DNA of 64,000 nt from Pseudobacter ginsenosidimutans (GCF_007970185.1 NZ_CP042431.1:1612001-1676000), one strand, 5' to 3'; positions 8,120 to 17,720 are shown, counted from the stretch's first letter. Notes: a model not told the origin generated them from the sequence alone. Made by a program: numbers and translations.

Positions 8120-11100
8120 TTGAACAGATCGCCAAAAACAGGGATCCAACTGCAAGAATTGCTCCGTTCGATTGTATATATCTGCGTTTTTTTGCTGTTT
8201 GCTGTATCCGCCCCGGCACAGCACAGGAAGTATATTTTCAACAGGCTCAGTTTGAAAGACGGGCTTGCCTCCAACCAGGTGTATTGTATTTACCAGGATA
8301 AGAAAGGATTCATGTGGTTCGGAACTGCGCATGGTCTTCAGCGTTATGACGGCCGGAAAACCGTAATGTATCGTTCGGGTTCTTCGAATGATCGCTATGT
8401 TCCATCCTCCGGTATCTTCCAGATATTTGAAGATACCAGTCGCCTGCTTTGGCTGAGACCCGGTAACGAAGCAGGGCTCTTTGATCCGCAAACCTTCCGC
8501 TATAGAAAAGCAGTGATCAAAACTGAGGGTGAAATTCCCCCAAGGTCTGAGTATAAAATGTTCAAATCCAGTGCAGGAGCGGTTTTCATGAATATAACCA
8601 AGTACGGGATCCTGCCCTATGATCCGGTATCCAATACATTTTCCCTGGATAGTTCGCGCATACGTGTTCCAGTTAGATGGTATGCCAATACCATCATTGA
8701 AGACCCTCATAATGGAGATTACTGGATCGGATGCGATTCCGGCCTGGTGATCTACCGGCCATCCACAAGGGAAATGTTTTATCGTGACCATAATCCTCAC
8801 CTCCATCCGGTGCTGATGGAAAAAAAATTTCATGAGCCTATCACGGCGCTTTTCATCGATTCAAAAAGAAGGAGCTGGATCACCACCTGGCCAAAAATCA
8901 CTGAACAGACTTTTTGTTTCGACCTGAACAATGGCAGCTTCCTCCCCTATGGAAACGGATTAGAAAACAGGAATGGGCTGTATGGAGAATTACATCATTT
9001 CATCGAACAATCGAACGGCGCAATCTGGGCTTTCGGCCATATGACCCTCCATGAATTCGATTCCGCCCAACAAAAATTCCAGTTTGTTCGCGATGACTAT
9101 ATCGATGATTTCGGTATCAAGTTCGACAGGATCTTTAGTTTTTATGAAGACCGTGAACAAAGTCTCTGGCTGGCCACGGATAATGGAGTTTTTGTTTTCA
9201 ATCCGGAACGTCAGTTTTTCAACACATCGAAGTATTTGTGGAATAATGGAAAAATAGAAGAAAAAGAACTGGCCATCAATGCCATCATCGAATCTTCGGA
9301 TGGAACGATATATGCAGGAAGCTGGGGACTGGGCACCCTCACCTGGGATGCGAACATGAATCCCATTCCCAACCAGGTCCTGAAAGGCCTTCCGGATAAG
9401 GTTATGCTCAGGCAACAATGGTGCATTTTTGAAGATACTGTTCACCGGAAAATCTGGTTCGGCTGTCAGGGAGGATGGGTGATCATTTATGATCAACAAT
9501 CGAAACGATCGGTTTTCTACCAGGTACCGGGCATTCAGGAAAAAACGATTCGCCAGATCATCTCCGATAAAAATGGAAATATCTGGCTTGGGAGCCAATA
9601 CGGGCATTTAGTGAAATGGACGCCCATAGCGGGTTACGGGCCAGACTTCCTGAAAGGTTTTGATGTGAAGCAGAACATCGGAACTATTATTTATAAGATC
9701 GTTGCCGATCCTAAAGGCGCCATCTGGGTCTGCGCACACAACAAAGGATTGTACAAATTCGATGGCAGTTCCGGTGTAATGCTCCGGCATTATCACGCAA
9801 ATGATGCTCCCGGTAAATCACTGCATTCAAATGTGGTGAAAGATATCGTGCAATATTCAGACAGCAGCTGGTTTGTTTCAACCGGCGTTCTCAACCAACT
9901 CAACCCATATACAGATAGCATCCAGATCATCGGAACTGATCAGGGCCTGCCATCAGGGTCAACCAGTTGCATGGAACCGGACCATGACGGCCATATTTGG
10001 ATTGGACTGATGAACGGGCTCGGCCGTTATCATCCGAAAAGAAAATCGTTCACACTATTTACTCAACGCGATGGCCTGATCAATGGTGATTTCCCTACCA
10101 ATGCGAGCCTGGTGAAACGCAGTGGGGACCTGCTTTTCGGCAATGCTCATGATATAGTACAATTCAATCCACGTAATCTTTACGTACGTGCCACTCCGTT
10201 AGAAGTGAATATTACTGATTTCAAATTATTCAATACCTATCTCCCGCCGGATTCGATCATGAATCTTGATAAGGTCCGTTTGCAACACAACCAGAACAGC
10301 ATCACCATCGAATTTGCCACGCTTAGTTATTTGCAGCGCGATAAAACCACTTACTTCTACATGCTGGAAGGCCTGGACCCGAACTGGATCCGCGCTGACC
10401 TGGGATTATACGCCAACTACGCTCTCCTGCCGCCTGGTTCGTATACATTCAAAGTGATGTGCCGGAACGCAGATGGCGTTGACTCACCAACCATCACTAC
10501 GCTAAGGATCCAGGTGGAGCCTCCATTCTATCAGACCTGGTGGTTTATTTCATTATTGGCATTGTTACTGGCAGGCATTATTTACATGGTACACCGTTTC
10601 CGGCTCAACCGGTTGCTGGAAATGGAAAGAGTCAGAACACGCATCGCGAGGGACCTCCATGATGATATGGGCTCAACGCTCAGTACCATCAATATTCTTA
10701 GTGAGATGGCCAGGATGAAAGTGGATAAAGATGCCGGCAAAACCGCCGAGTATCTCAACAAGATCAGCGACAACAGCAGCCGGATGATGGAAGCGATGGA
10801 TGATATCGTCTGGAGCATTAACCCCATGAACGATAGTATGCAACGCATCACCGCCCGCATGCGTGAGTTTGCTACCGGAGTGCTGGAAGCACGCAATATA
10901 GAATTCAGTTTCCGGGTGGATGATGAGGTGGCCGATCTCAAACTCAATATGGAAGAACGCAGGGATCTGTTCCTCGTTTTCAAGGAAGCTGTGAATAACC
11001 TGGCCAAATATTCACTATGTAAAAATGCAAAAATAGAATTACGGGTAAAACAGCATACGCTGCAGTTAATGGTACAGGATGATGGCATAGGATTCAATCC

Positions 11101-11230
11101 GGAAACTGCAGACAGTGGCAATGGTCTCAACAATATGCGTAAGAGAGCGCAATCCCTGAAAGGAAAATTGTTGGTGAAATCCAGTCCAGACAACGGTTCT
11201 ACGGTTTTGCTGGAAGTGCCTTTGACATGA
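8120..11230 (+). CDS. Two-component sensor histidine kinase with reg_prop beta-propeller
   Basis: A protein of about 1,036 residues. After a signal peptide (IVYICVFLLFAVSAPAQ) come many periplasmic two-component-regulator propeller repeats (for example GLASNQVYCIYQDKKGFMWF and NIWLGSQYG). A Y_Y_Y domain follows at about 700-780 (ending PGSYTFKVMCRNADG), then one membrane helix near 800 and a HisKA_3-type dimerisation domain with phospho-acceptor His847 in ARDLHDDMGSTLS. The protein ends with an HATPase_c domain (N-box FKEAVNNLAKYS, DDGIGF). The TTG at 8120 lies inside a TACTTTTG promoter-like element, so the true start may be the TTG at 8159, which leaves a clean signal peptide. The ligand is unknown. 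It signals to the response regulator 56 bases downstream. Confidence 0.88.
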   Translation: MNRSPKTGIQLQELLRSIVYICVFLLFAVSAPAQHRKYIFNRLSLKDGLASNQVYCIYQDKKGFMWFGTAHGLQRYDGRKTVMYRSGSSNDRYVPSSGIFQIFEDTSRLLWLRPGNEAGLFDPQTFRYRKAVIKTEGEIPPRSEYKMFKSSAGAVFMNITKYGILPYDPVSNTFSLDSSRIRVPVRWYANTIIEDPHNGDYWIGCDSGLVIYRPSTREMFYRDHNPHLHPVLMEKKFHEPITALFIDSKRRSWITTWPKITEQTFCFDLNNGSFLPYGNGLENRNGLYGELHHFIEQSNGAIWAFGHMTLHEFDSAQQKFQFVRDDYIDDFGIKFDRIFSFYEDREQSLWLATDNGVFVFNPERQFFNTSKYLWNNGKIEEKELAINAIIESSDGTIYAGSWGLGTLTWDANMNPIPNQVLKGLPDKVMLRQQWCIFEDTVHRKIWFGCQGGWVIIYDQQSKRSVFYQVPGIQEKTIRQIISDKNGNIWLGSQYGHLVKWTPIAGYGPDFLKGFDVKQNIGTIIYKIVADPKGAIWVCAHNKGLYKFDGSSGVMLRHYHANDAPGKSLHSNVVKDIVQYSDSSWFVSTGVLNQLNPYTDSIQIIGTDQGLPSGSTSCMEPDHDGHIWIGLMNGLGRYHPKRKSFTLFTQRDGLINGDFPTNASLVKRSGDLLFGNAHDIVQFNPRNLYVRATPLEVNITDFKLFNTYLPPDSIMNLDKVRLQHNQNSITIEFATLSYLQRDKTTYFYMLEGLDPNWIRADLGLYANYALLPPGSYTFKVMCRNADGVDSPTITTLRIQVEPPFYQTWWFISLLALLLAGIIYMVHRFRLNRLLEMERVRTRIARDLHDDMGSTLSTINILSEMARMKVDKDAGKTAEYLNKISDNSSRMMEAMDDIVWSINPMNDSMQRITARMREFATGVLEARNIEFSFRVDDEVADLKLNMEERRDLFLVFKEAVNNLAKYSLCKNAKIELRVKQHTLQLMVQDDGIGFNPETADSGNGLNNMRKRAQSLKGKLLVKSSPDNGSTVLLEVPLT

Positions 11231-11242
11231 TCATGTGATTGA

Positions 11243-11269
11243 TTGCCGTGAAATACTTCATTAATTTTG
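11243..11269 (+). promoter_or_regulatory. Possible promoter of the response regulator gene
   Basis: TTG at 11243-11245 and TAATTTTG at 11262-11269, with a 16-base spacer, resemble the Bacteroidota -33/-7 pair. Initiation would fall about ten bases before ATG 11287. This would let the regulator be made independently of the kinase upstream. Confidence 0.4.
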
Positions 11270-11286
11270 CATAAAATACCCTGCTC

Positions 11287-11919
11287 ATGATCAAAGTGGT
11301 TCTGTACGAAGATAATCCTCCGCTCCGCGAAGGTCTCACCATGCTCCTCAATGGATCAGAAGGCTTTGAAGTGATCGGAGCATTCAATAATTGTAATAAT
11401 GTTGTAGAGGAAGTAGCAAGTCTGCAACCCGATGTGATCCTTATGGATATCGACATGCCAGGCATCAATGGAATACAGGGTTTGAAACTGGTACGTCAGC
11501 AAAACAGCAATGTGAAGATCCTGATGCTGACAGTTTTCGATGATAACAAAAATGTGTTCGAAGCTGTGAAGAATGGCGCCAATGGCTATCTTTTGAAAAA
11601 GACCCAGCCCGCCAAATTACTCGAATATATCCAGGAAGCTCATACCGGCGGCGCTCCCATGAGCTCATCCATCGCTACACAAGTGTTGCGAATGTTCTCA
11701 GAAATGCACAGTGATCAGGGAAGCGATTATTCTTTGTCTGAAAGAGAAAAGCAGGTATTGCAGTTACTCGTGAATGGATACAGTTATAAAATGATTGCAG
11801 CTGAGATCTATATTTCCATCGATACTGTACGTAGTCATATCAAAAAGATCTACGAAAAATTACATGTGAACTCGAAAAGCGAAGCTGTAGCAAAGGCTTT
11901 CAAAGACAGGATTGTGTGA
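11287..11919 (+). CDS. NarL/FixJ-family response regulator
   Basis: A 210-residue cytoplasmic transcription regulator. The N-terminal receiver domain has acidic residues E8-D9, phospho-acceptor Asp54 in ILMDIDMPG and the conserved Lys in LLKKTQPAKL. The C-terminal LuxR-type helix-turn-helix contains LSEREKQVLQLLVNGYS and IAAEIYISIDTVRSHIKKIY. It follows the histidine kinase by 56 bases, and HisKA_3 kinases characteristically pair with NarL-type regulators, so the pair forms one system. Its targets are not apparent. The inverted repeat before the kinase gene is one candidate site. Confidence 0.95.
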   Translation: MIKVVLYEDNPPLREGLTMLLNGSEGFEVIGAFNNCNNVVEEVASLQPDVILMDIDMPGINGIQGLKLVRQQNSNVKILMLTVFDDNKNVFEAVKNGANGYLLKKTQPAKLLEYIQEAHTGGAPMSSSIATQVLRMFSEMHSDQGSDYSLSEREKQVLQLLVNGYSYKMIAAEIYISIDTVRSHIKKIYEKLHVNSKSEAVAKAFKDRIV

Positions 11920-11926
11920 TGTCTTA

Positions 11927-13201
11927 CTAAGCCCACATATTTCCTGTCAGCCACCCCACCAGCAAACAGATCAATACAATTACAGGCGAAGGCAGTTTTG
12001 TAAAAGTGAGAATGGCCCAGGTGCCAAGTATCACGCCGATATTGATCAAACTGACCGTTTTGAATTCCGTTATACTTATATCTTTCATCATATAAGCCGT
12101 AGATGCTACCATAATTCCCACCACTACAGCATTGATACCTTCGATAGCGCGGAATACAACAGCATATCGTTGCAGGTTATGCCATATAGGAAAAAAGAAT
12201 AATACAAGTAGGGCGCTTGGCAGAAAAATAGCCACAGATCCGATCATGCATCCCAGGATCTGCCAGCCAGTGCCGCGATCTTTCATCGCCATGCCGCCCA
12301 TGAAACTGGAGATGGAAAATACCGGTCCGGGCATGGCGCGCACAATTCCCGCTCCGGTATAGAAATCATCGCGCTCAATACTGATCACATTTCCTTTTTT
12401 TTCCTGGTTCTTACGGATCACCATTTCCGATTTCGGTCTTTCCACAAACTGTTCGTACATCATGGGGATCAGCACCTGTCCACCTCCAAAGACGAGACTA
12501 CCGAAACGGTAGGTGTTCTCAAAAAGGTTGAGTGGCCGGCGATTGGGCCAGTCGTTTTTCCTGGCCATTTCTGAAAAGATACCTGCCGAGAGAAATAGAA
12601 AAGCGAAGAGCCAGATATTGGCCCAGCGGATTTCCTTGGGTGGTTGTCCTTTCTGCGGAATGCGTTTATCACTGAGGTTTGTAACGAGGCCACCTGCAAC
12701 AATCAGTATCGGAAATACCCAGGGAGTTTTAAAAAGAAAGAAGGTGATCACCGTACTAACGGTAAGGATCACACGAGTAATGGTATTATTGATGGCCAGT
12801 TTGAAACTCTTTGTGGCAGCGAATGCGAGAAATCCTACTGCCATTGGTTGAATGAAACGGAAGAAAGTATTGCTGGCTGCGGTTTTATCAAAATATTCCA
12901 GCACAAAAGAGAAAGCTCCCATCAGGAAGCAGGCCGGAAAGATCCAGATAAAAAGTGTGAGGATGGCCAGCGGAATACCGCCTCGTTTGTATCCGATAAG
13001 AGTAAGAACCTGAGTGGAAGAAGCACCAGGAAGCAGTTGACAGAAAGAATTATAATCGAGCACTTCTTTCTCCGTAACATCATGACGCTGGTGAACAAAG
13101 GTTTTCATCACCATTCCAAAATGTCCCTGGGGACCGCCAAAAGCGGAAATACTATGCAGAAATACAGCCCTGAGAAAGGGAATATGTCGAAGCATCAACA
13201 T
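11927..13201 (-). CDS. chrA: Chromate transporter, two-domain ChrA
   Basis: A 424-residue inner-membrane protein of the CHR family in the long form, with two homologous halves. The N-terminal half carries [18 protein letters not shown]-like residues and [17 protein letters not shown]. The second half has [17 protein letters not shown] and [19 protein letters not shown], the paired CHR signatures. About ten hydrophobic segments are seen. Known members export chromate or act as sulfate/chromate antiporters. Without a ChrB or reductase gene beside it, the physiological substrate is uncertain. It converges on the response regulator with seven bases between the stops. ATG 13195 is an alternative start two codons downstream. 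Confidence 0.88.
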   Translation of the reverse strand: MLMLRHIPFLRAVFLHSISAFGGPQGHFGMVMKTFVHQRHDVTEKEVLDYNSFCQLLPGASSTQVLTLIGYKRGGIPLAILTLFIWIFPACFLMGAFSFVLEYFDKTAASNTFFRFIQPMAVGFLAFAATKSFKLAINNTITRVILTVSTVITFFLFKTPWVFPILIVAGGLVTNLSDKRIPQKGQPPKEIRWANIWLFAFLFLSAGIFSEMARKNDWPNRRPLNLFENTYRFGSLVFGGGQVLIPMMYEQFVERPKSEMVIRKNQEKKGNVISIERDDFYTGAGIVRAMPGPVFSISSFMGGMAMKDRGTGWQILGCMIGSVAIFLPSALLVLFFFPIWHNLQRYAVVFRAIEGINAVVVGIMVASTAYMMKDISITEFKTVSLINIGVILGTWAILTFTKLPSPVIVLICLLVGWLTGNMWA

Positions 13202-13352
13202 GCAGGCCTTGGTTCGGTTTTATGTACAATTACATTGATCAAAATAGGCGCACAGAACTTTGACGACGGTTTTCCCTGGTAATTGTACGTGGTATAAGTT
13301 AGTTTAAATTTTCTAATCTTTCTCTAAGAAGTTCCGGACGGGGCTTGCCGGA

Positions 13353-13928
13353 TCAGCTACTGTAATAATTGTTTCTTTCAATTTCTTCCATCACCTGGTC
13401 TGGTACGAGATAGCGAATAGACTTTCCTTCTCTGATATTCTTACGGATATGTGTAGCCGAAATTTCCAGTAAAGGGGCTTTCAGGAAATTGATATTGCCT
13501 GTTCCGAAAGTGTTACTCACTTCGTGCCCCGGCCTTTTGTACACAAAAATTGGGTAGTGCTGAAGAATATGTTCGTAGTTTTTCCAGCGTTCGAGGTTCT
13601 GGAAACTATCGCTGCCCATGATCAGGGCGAACTGGTGAGTGGGGTATTTTTCCTGGAGGTAAGCAAGTGTTGTGACCGTGTAAGAGGGTTTGGGTAAACG
13701 GAATTCAATATCGGATGCCTTGAGCTTTGGTTCAGCTTTGATAGCTGTTTGAACCAGGAAGAGGCGGTGGTATTCATTGAGCAGGCCGTTGGAAGGTTTC
13801 AACGGATTCTGCGGAGAAACTACAAACCAAACCTGGTCCAGGTCAGTTTCCTGAACCATATAATTGGCAATGATAAGATGTCCGTGATGAATTGGATTGA
13901 ATGAACCGAAATATAAGCCGATTTTCAT
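13353..13928 (-). CDS. nadD: Nicotinate-nucleotide adenylyltransferase
   Basis: A 191-residue enzyme that adenylates nicotinate mononucleotide to deamido-NAD in NAD synthesis. The nucleotidyltransferase signature GSFNPIHHGH is at residues 8-17, and ISATHIRKNI, the ATP-binding ISSTxIR motif, lies near the C-terminus. Length and motifs are typical. It lies 15 bases downstream of feoA on the same strand, so the two are probably co-transcribed. nadA, which acts earlier in the same pathway, is 5 kb away at 18454 in the window. Confidence 0.95.
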   Translation of the reverse strand: MKIGLYFGSFNPIHHGHLIIANYMVQETDLDQVWFVVSPQNPLKPSNGLLNEYHRLFLVQTAIKAEPKLKASDIEFRLPKPSYTVTTLAYLQEKYPTHQFALIMGSDSFQNLERWKNYEHILQHYPIFVYKRPGHEVSNTFGTGNINFLKAPLLEISATHIRKNIREGKSIRYLVPDQVMEEIERNNYYSS

Positions 13929-13943
13929 GGAAGTGAAATGTGA

Positions 13944-14171
13944 TTAAGAAAGCTCTTCCACAAAGATATTCTCTGCTTCGTTCAAACGAAGGCTTAAACT
14001 ATAACCGGCAACGCTGATGGAGATGGGATCTCCCAGTGGAGCGATCTGATCTATCCTTACAAGTTCTCCAGGCACACAACCCATTTCCATCAGTTTCAGG
14101 AAGAGATCATTGTTCTCGAAAGAAAGTATTCTTGCCTTACGCCCTGAATCCAGCTCTGAAAGTCTTTTCAT
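13944..14171 (-). CDS. feoA: FeoA-family protein (ferrous iron transport accessory)
   Basis: A 75-residue SH3-like beta-barrel protein. It shows the FeoA pattern L-G-(K/R)-A-x-I followed by LKLMEMGCVPGELVRI and PISISVAGYSLSLRLNEAENI. FeoA is a cytoplasmic accessory of the FeoB ferrous iron transporter. No feoB adjoins it. A separate feoB lies at 55898-58030. It precedes nadD by 15 bases in one transcription unit. No Fur box was recognised upstream. Confidence 0.85.
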   Translation of the reverse strand: MKRLSELDSGRKARILSFENNDLFLKLMEMGCVPGELVRIDQIAPLGDPISISVAGYSLSLRLNEAENIFVEELS

Positions 14172-14326
14172 CTTTAGTATTTAATCATATTCATAACCAT
14201 GGGAAGATGCATCAGGTTCAGTGAAATTGCAGATCTTCTCCTCTTTTTAATATGCCTTCAAGTGGCATGCGAATCATGAACAAATGTAGCTTTGTATTCC
14301 TTAATAAACTTTACGAATTTCGAAAA

Positions 14327-14767
14327 ATGATGATAAAACAACCGGCCAGTGTGTCTTTCCATTTTGCAGAAAAAGTGTCCCTGACAAACCGGACCCTCTT
14401 GAAAAACTTTATCATCAATATCTTCAAAAGAGAAAAGAAAAAACTGACGGAACTGAGTTTTGTATTCTGTTCCGATGCCTACCTCCTGGAGATCAATAAG
14501 CAATACCTCAGACATAACTATTACACAGACATCATCACCTTTGATTTATCTGTTGAGCCCGGCCTGATTTCCGGAGAGATTTATATCAGTATTGACCGGG
14601 TGAAAGATAATGCTCAGAATTTCAATGCCTCATTTAAGGAAGAATTGCACCGGGTGATCTTTCACGGCGCACTCCATTTGTGCGGTTATAAAGACAAGAC
14701 TGAGGCGGAAGAGATCCTGATGCGAAAGATGGAAGACAAATACCTGAAGCTATACTTCGACAAGTAA
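14327..14767 (+). CDS. ybeY: Endoribonuclease YbeY, rRNA maturation factor
   Basis: A 146-residue zinc-dependent RNase involved in 16S rRNA 3' processing and 70S quality control. The core metal motif is FHGALHLCGYKDK, with His113 and His117. The third ligand position of the canonical HGxLHLxGYDH motif is occupied by Asp123 rather than His. I believe this is usual among Bacteroidota homologues, but I state that from memory. The start is ATG 14327 (MMIKQPASVSF). An in-frame codon at 14252 adds 25 unconserved residues. The downstream 1.09 kb contains no gene. Confidence 0.9.
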   Translation: MMIKQPASVSFHFAEKVSLTNRTLLKNFIINIFKREKKKLTELSFVFCSDAYLLEINKQYLRHNYYTDIITFDLSVEPGLISGEIYISIDRVKDNAQNFNASFKEELHRVIFHGALHLCGYKDKTEAEEILMRKMEDKYLKLYFDK

Positions 14768-15237
14768 GTATTCATCTTCAATTAACCTTTCAATCCTTAA
14801 CCGATTCGAACTTATCGAATTGCAGTTTAGGAATGAAAATATCATTCAGTCACCCACCACTAATCCTTCTTACCAGTATCATTCTAAAGATTTGTTTTTC
14901 AAACCAATACTGCAGGAAGATGGAATAGGTTTTATGGAATGATCTGGATTGAGAGCTTATAATGGTTACATACCAAACTAAGGATAAGTCATCTCCATTC
15001 ATTGGTTCAGCCTGGATAATATCCTCTCTAAGATAGAACAGGCGAAATTCTAAATGCAACAATAAGAATCCCCACTTTTAATAGCCCTGGGTATTCCGTA
15101 TCAATGGACTATAATTTTATAAAAGAGTTAGTACCAAAGTCATCAACCTTCATTTAATAATAACTCTCCCCTTCCTTGAGTATTACAACTACCCATCTTA
15201 TACCAAAAGGCATTCAAAAGCACCTTTTCACAGAGAT

Positions 15238-15253
15238 CGTTCCACGTGGAACG
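15238..15253. promoter_or_regulatory. parS: parS-like ParB-binding site
   Basis: CGTTCCACGTGGAACG is a perfect 16-bp palindrome. Its inner 14 bases match the widely conserved chromosomal parS consensus TGTTnCACGTGnAACA. It lies in a gene-free region 4.3 kb from the DnaA-box cluster, where parS sites are expected. No parA or parB gene is in the window. Confidence 0.65.
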
Positions 15254-15800
15254 GGAGAATCTAAAGAATTTCTTACAATCTCCCTGTCAGGGATATAAAA
15301 TCAAGTTCTCAGAGATAAGGTATCTCATCTGCTACATTACACTATCCTATCAATCTCGACCTGAATTCCACCCCCTTATCTGCAAATACAATCAGGCATA
15401 GAATAAAGCTTAGCAAAGACAATGGCAGTAATTCTTGCAAATCCTTATGGAAGGAACTGAGACAACTTCTGTCTCCTTCGCTGAAAGTGACAATTTTACC
15501 TTTACGGAAATACAAAGAACAATACATCCAACAGATTAACAAAAGAGAAGTCCACAATTAGGTTAGGGTCACAGACAATTGTTTATATCAAAACCAATAC
15601 TCCTAATCTTTAATGCTAAAACATACAGTTATGCATCCCCTCATATATGGTAACTCATTCCTCTGAAAAGAGCTCAGACTTACCATATCCTTTTACCCGG
15701 CATCTTCCCCATCCAAACACCCAAAATAAATCTTACTATCTAAAGCGAACTTTCGTTAGTGGTTCTGAGAGCTTCATCCACATTATTGTTCGCCATAAAA

Positions 15801-15817
15801 TGTTTCCACGTGGAACA
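15801..15817. promoter_or_regulatory. parS: Second parS-like site
   Basis: The core TTCCACGTGGAA (15804-15815) is palindromic. The right half GTGGAACA matches parS fully, while the left half has lost the G (TTTCCAC). It lies 41 bases before the mnmG start, 0.56 kb from the perfect site. Confidence 0.5.
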
Positions 15818-15845
15818 CTTTTCTTCCACTTCCGTTTCATTCATT

Positions 15846-15853
15846 TAATTTTG
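15846..15853 (+). promoter_or_regulatory. -7 element (TAATTTTG) of mnmG
   Basis: TAATTTTG fits TAnnTTTG, and exactly four bases separate it from the ATG at 15858. The same spacing is seen for the phosphatase gene at 599. This predicts initiation at or beside the start codon. No convincing TTTG lies at the -33 distance. Confidence 0.45.
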
Positions 15854-15857
15854 CACC

Positions 15858-17720
15858 ATGATATTTCCTAACTATGATGTTATTGTGGTTGGTGCAGGAC
15901 ATGCCGGATGTGAAGCTGCCGCAGCTGCCGCCAACCTCGGATCAAAGGTTCTTTTGATCACCATGAACATGCAGGTGATCGCCCAGATGAGTTGTAACCC
16001 AGCTATGGGAGGCATTGCAAAAGGACAAATCGTACGGGAGATCGATGCTCTCGGTGGATACTCAGGCATTGTTACCGATCTCAGTATGATCCAGTTCAGA
16101 ATGCTGAACAGATCTAAAGGTCCGGCTATGTGGAGTCCCAGAACCCAGAACGACCGGATGCTCTTCGCCGCTACCTGGAGAGAGAAACTTGAACAAACAA
16201 AGAATGTAGATTTCTACCAGGATATGGTCAAATCCATCATAATCAAGGATGGAAGAGCAGCAGGTGTGGTTACAGGTCTTGGCCATTCCATTAACTCAAA
16301 GGCAGTTGTAGTAACCAGCGGAACCTTCCTTAATGGTATCATCCATATTGGAGAGAAGCAATTCGGAGGAGGCAGAGTAGCAGAAAAAGCCGCCACAGGA
16401 ATTACCGAACAACTTGTGGACCTTGGCTTTGAAAGCGATCGCCTCAAAACTGGTACACCTCCCCGGGTTGATGGCCGGTCTCTCGACTATTCAAAAATGG
16501 AAGAACAAAAAGGAGATGATGAAATCACTGGCTTCTCCTATACCAATACTCCAAAACCAAACAGACAGATCAGTTGCTGGATCACTTATACTAATCAGAA
16601 AGTACATGATCTCCTGAAGACTGGTTTTGACAGATCCCCTATGTATACCGGAAGGATCGAAGGAACAGGCCCCAGGTATTGCCCAAGTATTGAAGACAAG
16701 ATCAATCGCTTTGCTGAGAGGGAAAGACACCAATTATTTGTTGAACCCGAAGGCTGGAATACGGTTGAAATCTATGTGAATGGATTCTCCACTTCCCTTC
16801 CGGAAGAGGTACAATATGAAGCCTTGAAACAGGTTGCAGGCTTTGAAAATGTAAGGATATTCAGACCAGGATATGCCATTGAATATGATTACTTCCCCCC
16901 TACCCAGTTAACGCATTCCCTGGAAACCAAACTGATCGGTAATCTCTTTTTCGCAGGACAAATAAACGGAACAACAGGATATGAAGAAGCAGCCTGCCAG
17001 GGTTTGATGGCAGGTATCAATGCACATCAAAAAATTAGAGAACTGGATCCGCTCATCCTCAAAAGAAGTGATGCTTACATCGGAGTACTGATTGATGACC
17101 TCATCAGTAAGGGAACCGAGGAACCCTATCGCATGTTCACATCACGTGCAGAATTCAGAACATTGCTCCGCCAGGATAATGCAGATCTCCGGTTAACCGA
17201 ACTGAGTTATCGCATGGGTCTCGCTTCCCAGGAAAGAATGGATGCCGTGATCGAAAAAAGAAATGGCACAGAAAAGATCAAACAACTCATGAAGGAGATC
17301 TCAGTTGATCCTTCAGAAGCCGATGGATTCCTGGCGAAATACAACTCTGCCCCAATGCCACATAAGAACAAATCCATTCAATTATTGCTGCGTCCTAATA
17401 TCGGGTTGAAAGAAATGATCCAGGAACTACCTTCCCTTGCTCCATTGAAAGTGTTTGCTCCGGAGATCATTGAGCAGGCAGAGATCCAGATCAAATACGA
17501 TGTTTATATCGAGAAAGAAAAAGAGATCGTGAAGAAGATGAGCTCTCTGGAAGATCTTATGATCCCGGACAATTTCGATTATGATCGTGTAGCAGCATTG
17601 AGCAATGAAGCACTACAAAAATTCAAGAAGATAAAACCAAGGACGCTCGGACAAGCAAGTCGTATCAGTGGAGTAAACCCCAGCGACGTGCAGATCCTCA
17701 TGGTCTATATGGGAAGATGA
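15858..17720 (+). CDS. mnmG: tRNA uridine-5-carboxymethylaminomethyl modification enzyme MnmG
   Basis: A 620-residue FAD enzyme, also called GidA. With MnmE it installs the 5-carboxymethylaminomethyl group on the wobble uridine of several tRNAs. The Rossmann motif VVGAGHAGCEAA is at residues 8-19. MSCNPAMGGIAKGQ and KTGTPPRV follow, with the EEPYRMFTSRAEFR region and a helical C-terminal MnmE-binding domain ending ASRISGVNPSDV. Length and motifs are complete. It is preceded by parS-like sites and converges on the GAF protein with one base between the stops. In many bacteria gidA lies beside oriC, which agrees with the DnaA boxes 2 kb downstream. Confidence 0.97.
   Translation: MIFPNYDVIVVGAGHAGCEAAAAAANLGSKVLLITMNMQVIAQMSCNPAMGGIAKGQIVREIDALGGYSGIVTDLSMIQFRMLNRSKGPAMWSPRTQNDRMLFAATWREKLEQTKNVDFYQDMVKSIIIKDGRAAGVVTGLGHSINSKAVVVTSGTFLNGIIHIGEKQFGGGRVAEKAATGITEQLVDLGFESDRLKTGTPPRVDGRSLDYSKMEEQKGDDEITGFSYTNTPKPNRQISCWITYTNQKVHDLLKTGFDRSPMYTGRIEGTGPRYCPSIEDKINRFAERERHQLFVEPEGWNTVEIYVNGFSTSLPEEVQYEALKQVAGFENVRIFRPGYAIEYDYFPPTQLTHSLETKLIGNLFFAGQINGTTGYEEAACQGLMAGINAHQKIRELDPLILKRSDAYIGVLIDDLISKGTEEPYRMFTSRAEFRTLLRQDNADLRLTELSYRMGLASQERMDAVIEKRNGTEKIKQLMKEISVDPSEADGFLAKYNSAPMPHKNKSIQLLLRPNIGLKEMIQELPSLAPLKVFAPEIIEQAEIQIKYDVYIEKEKEIVKKMSSLEDLMIPDNFDYDRVAALSNEALQKFKKIKPRTLGQASRISGVNPSDVQILMVYMGR

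Larger units (their letters stand above)
14768..15857. other. 1.09-kb gene-free region before mnmG containing two parS-like sites
   Basis: No reading frame here looks like a gene. The few open stretches are short and compositionally poor. The region is AT-rich and holds two sites built on the ParB-binding core at 15238-15253 and 15801-15817, plus the mnmG promoter. I saw no tRNA or strong hairpin series. It is the largest gene-free stretch of the window. Confidence 0.6.

Noticed and set aside
8120-11230. Classifying the kinase as a hybrid one-component regulator (HTCS)
   Set aside because: The protein ends with HATPase_c. No receiver or AraC domain is fused; the response regulator is a separate gene.
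14850-15062. A 70-residue minus-strand frame in the gene-free stretch before mnmG
   Set aside because: Low-complexity hydrophobic content, no ribosome site, no neighbour supporting it; open by chance in AT-rich DNA.
17140-17160. Other CACGTG sequences (also near 23440 and 54165) as further parS sites
   Set aside because: They lack the flanking GTTnC/GnAAC bases; only the hexamer matches.
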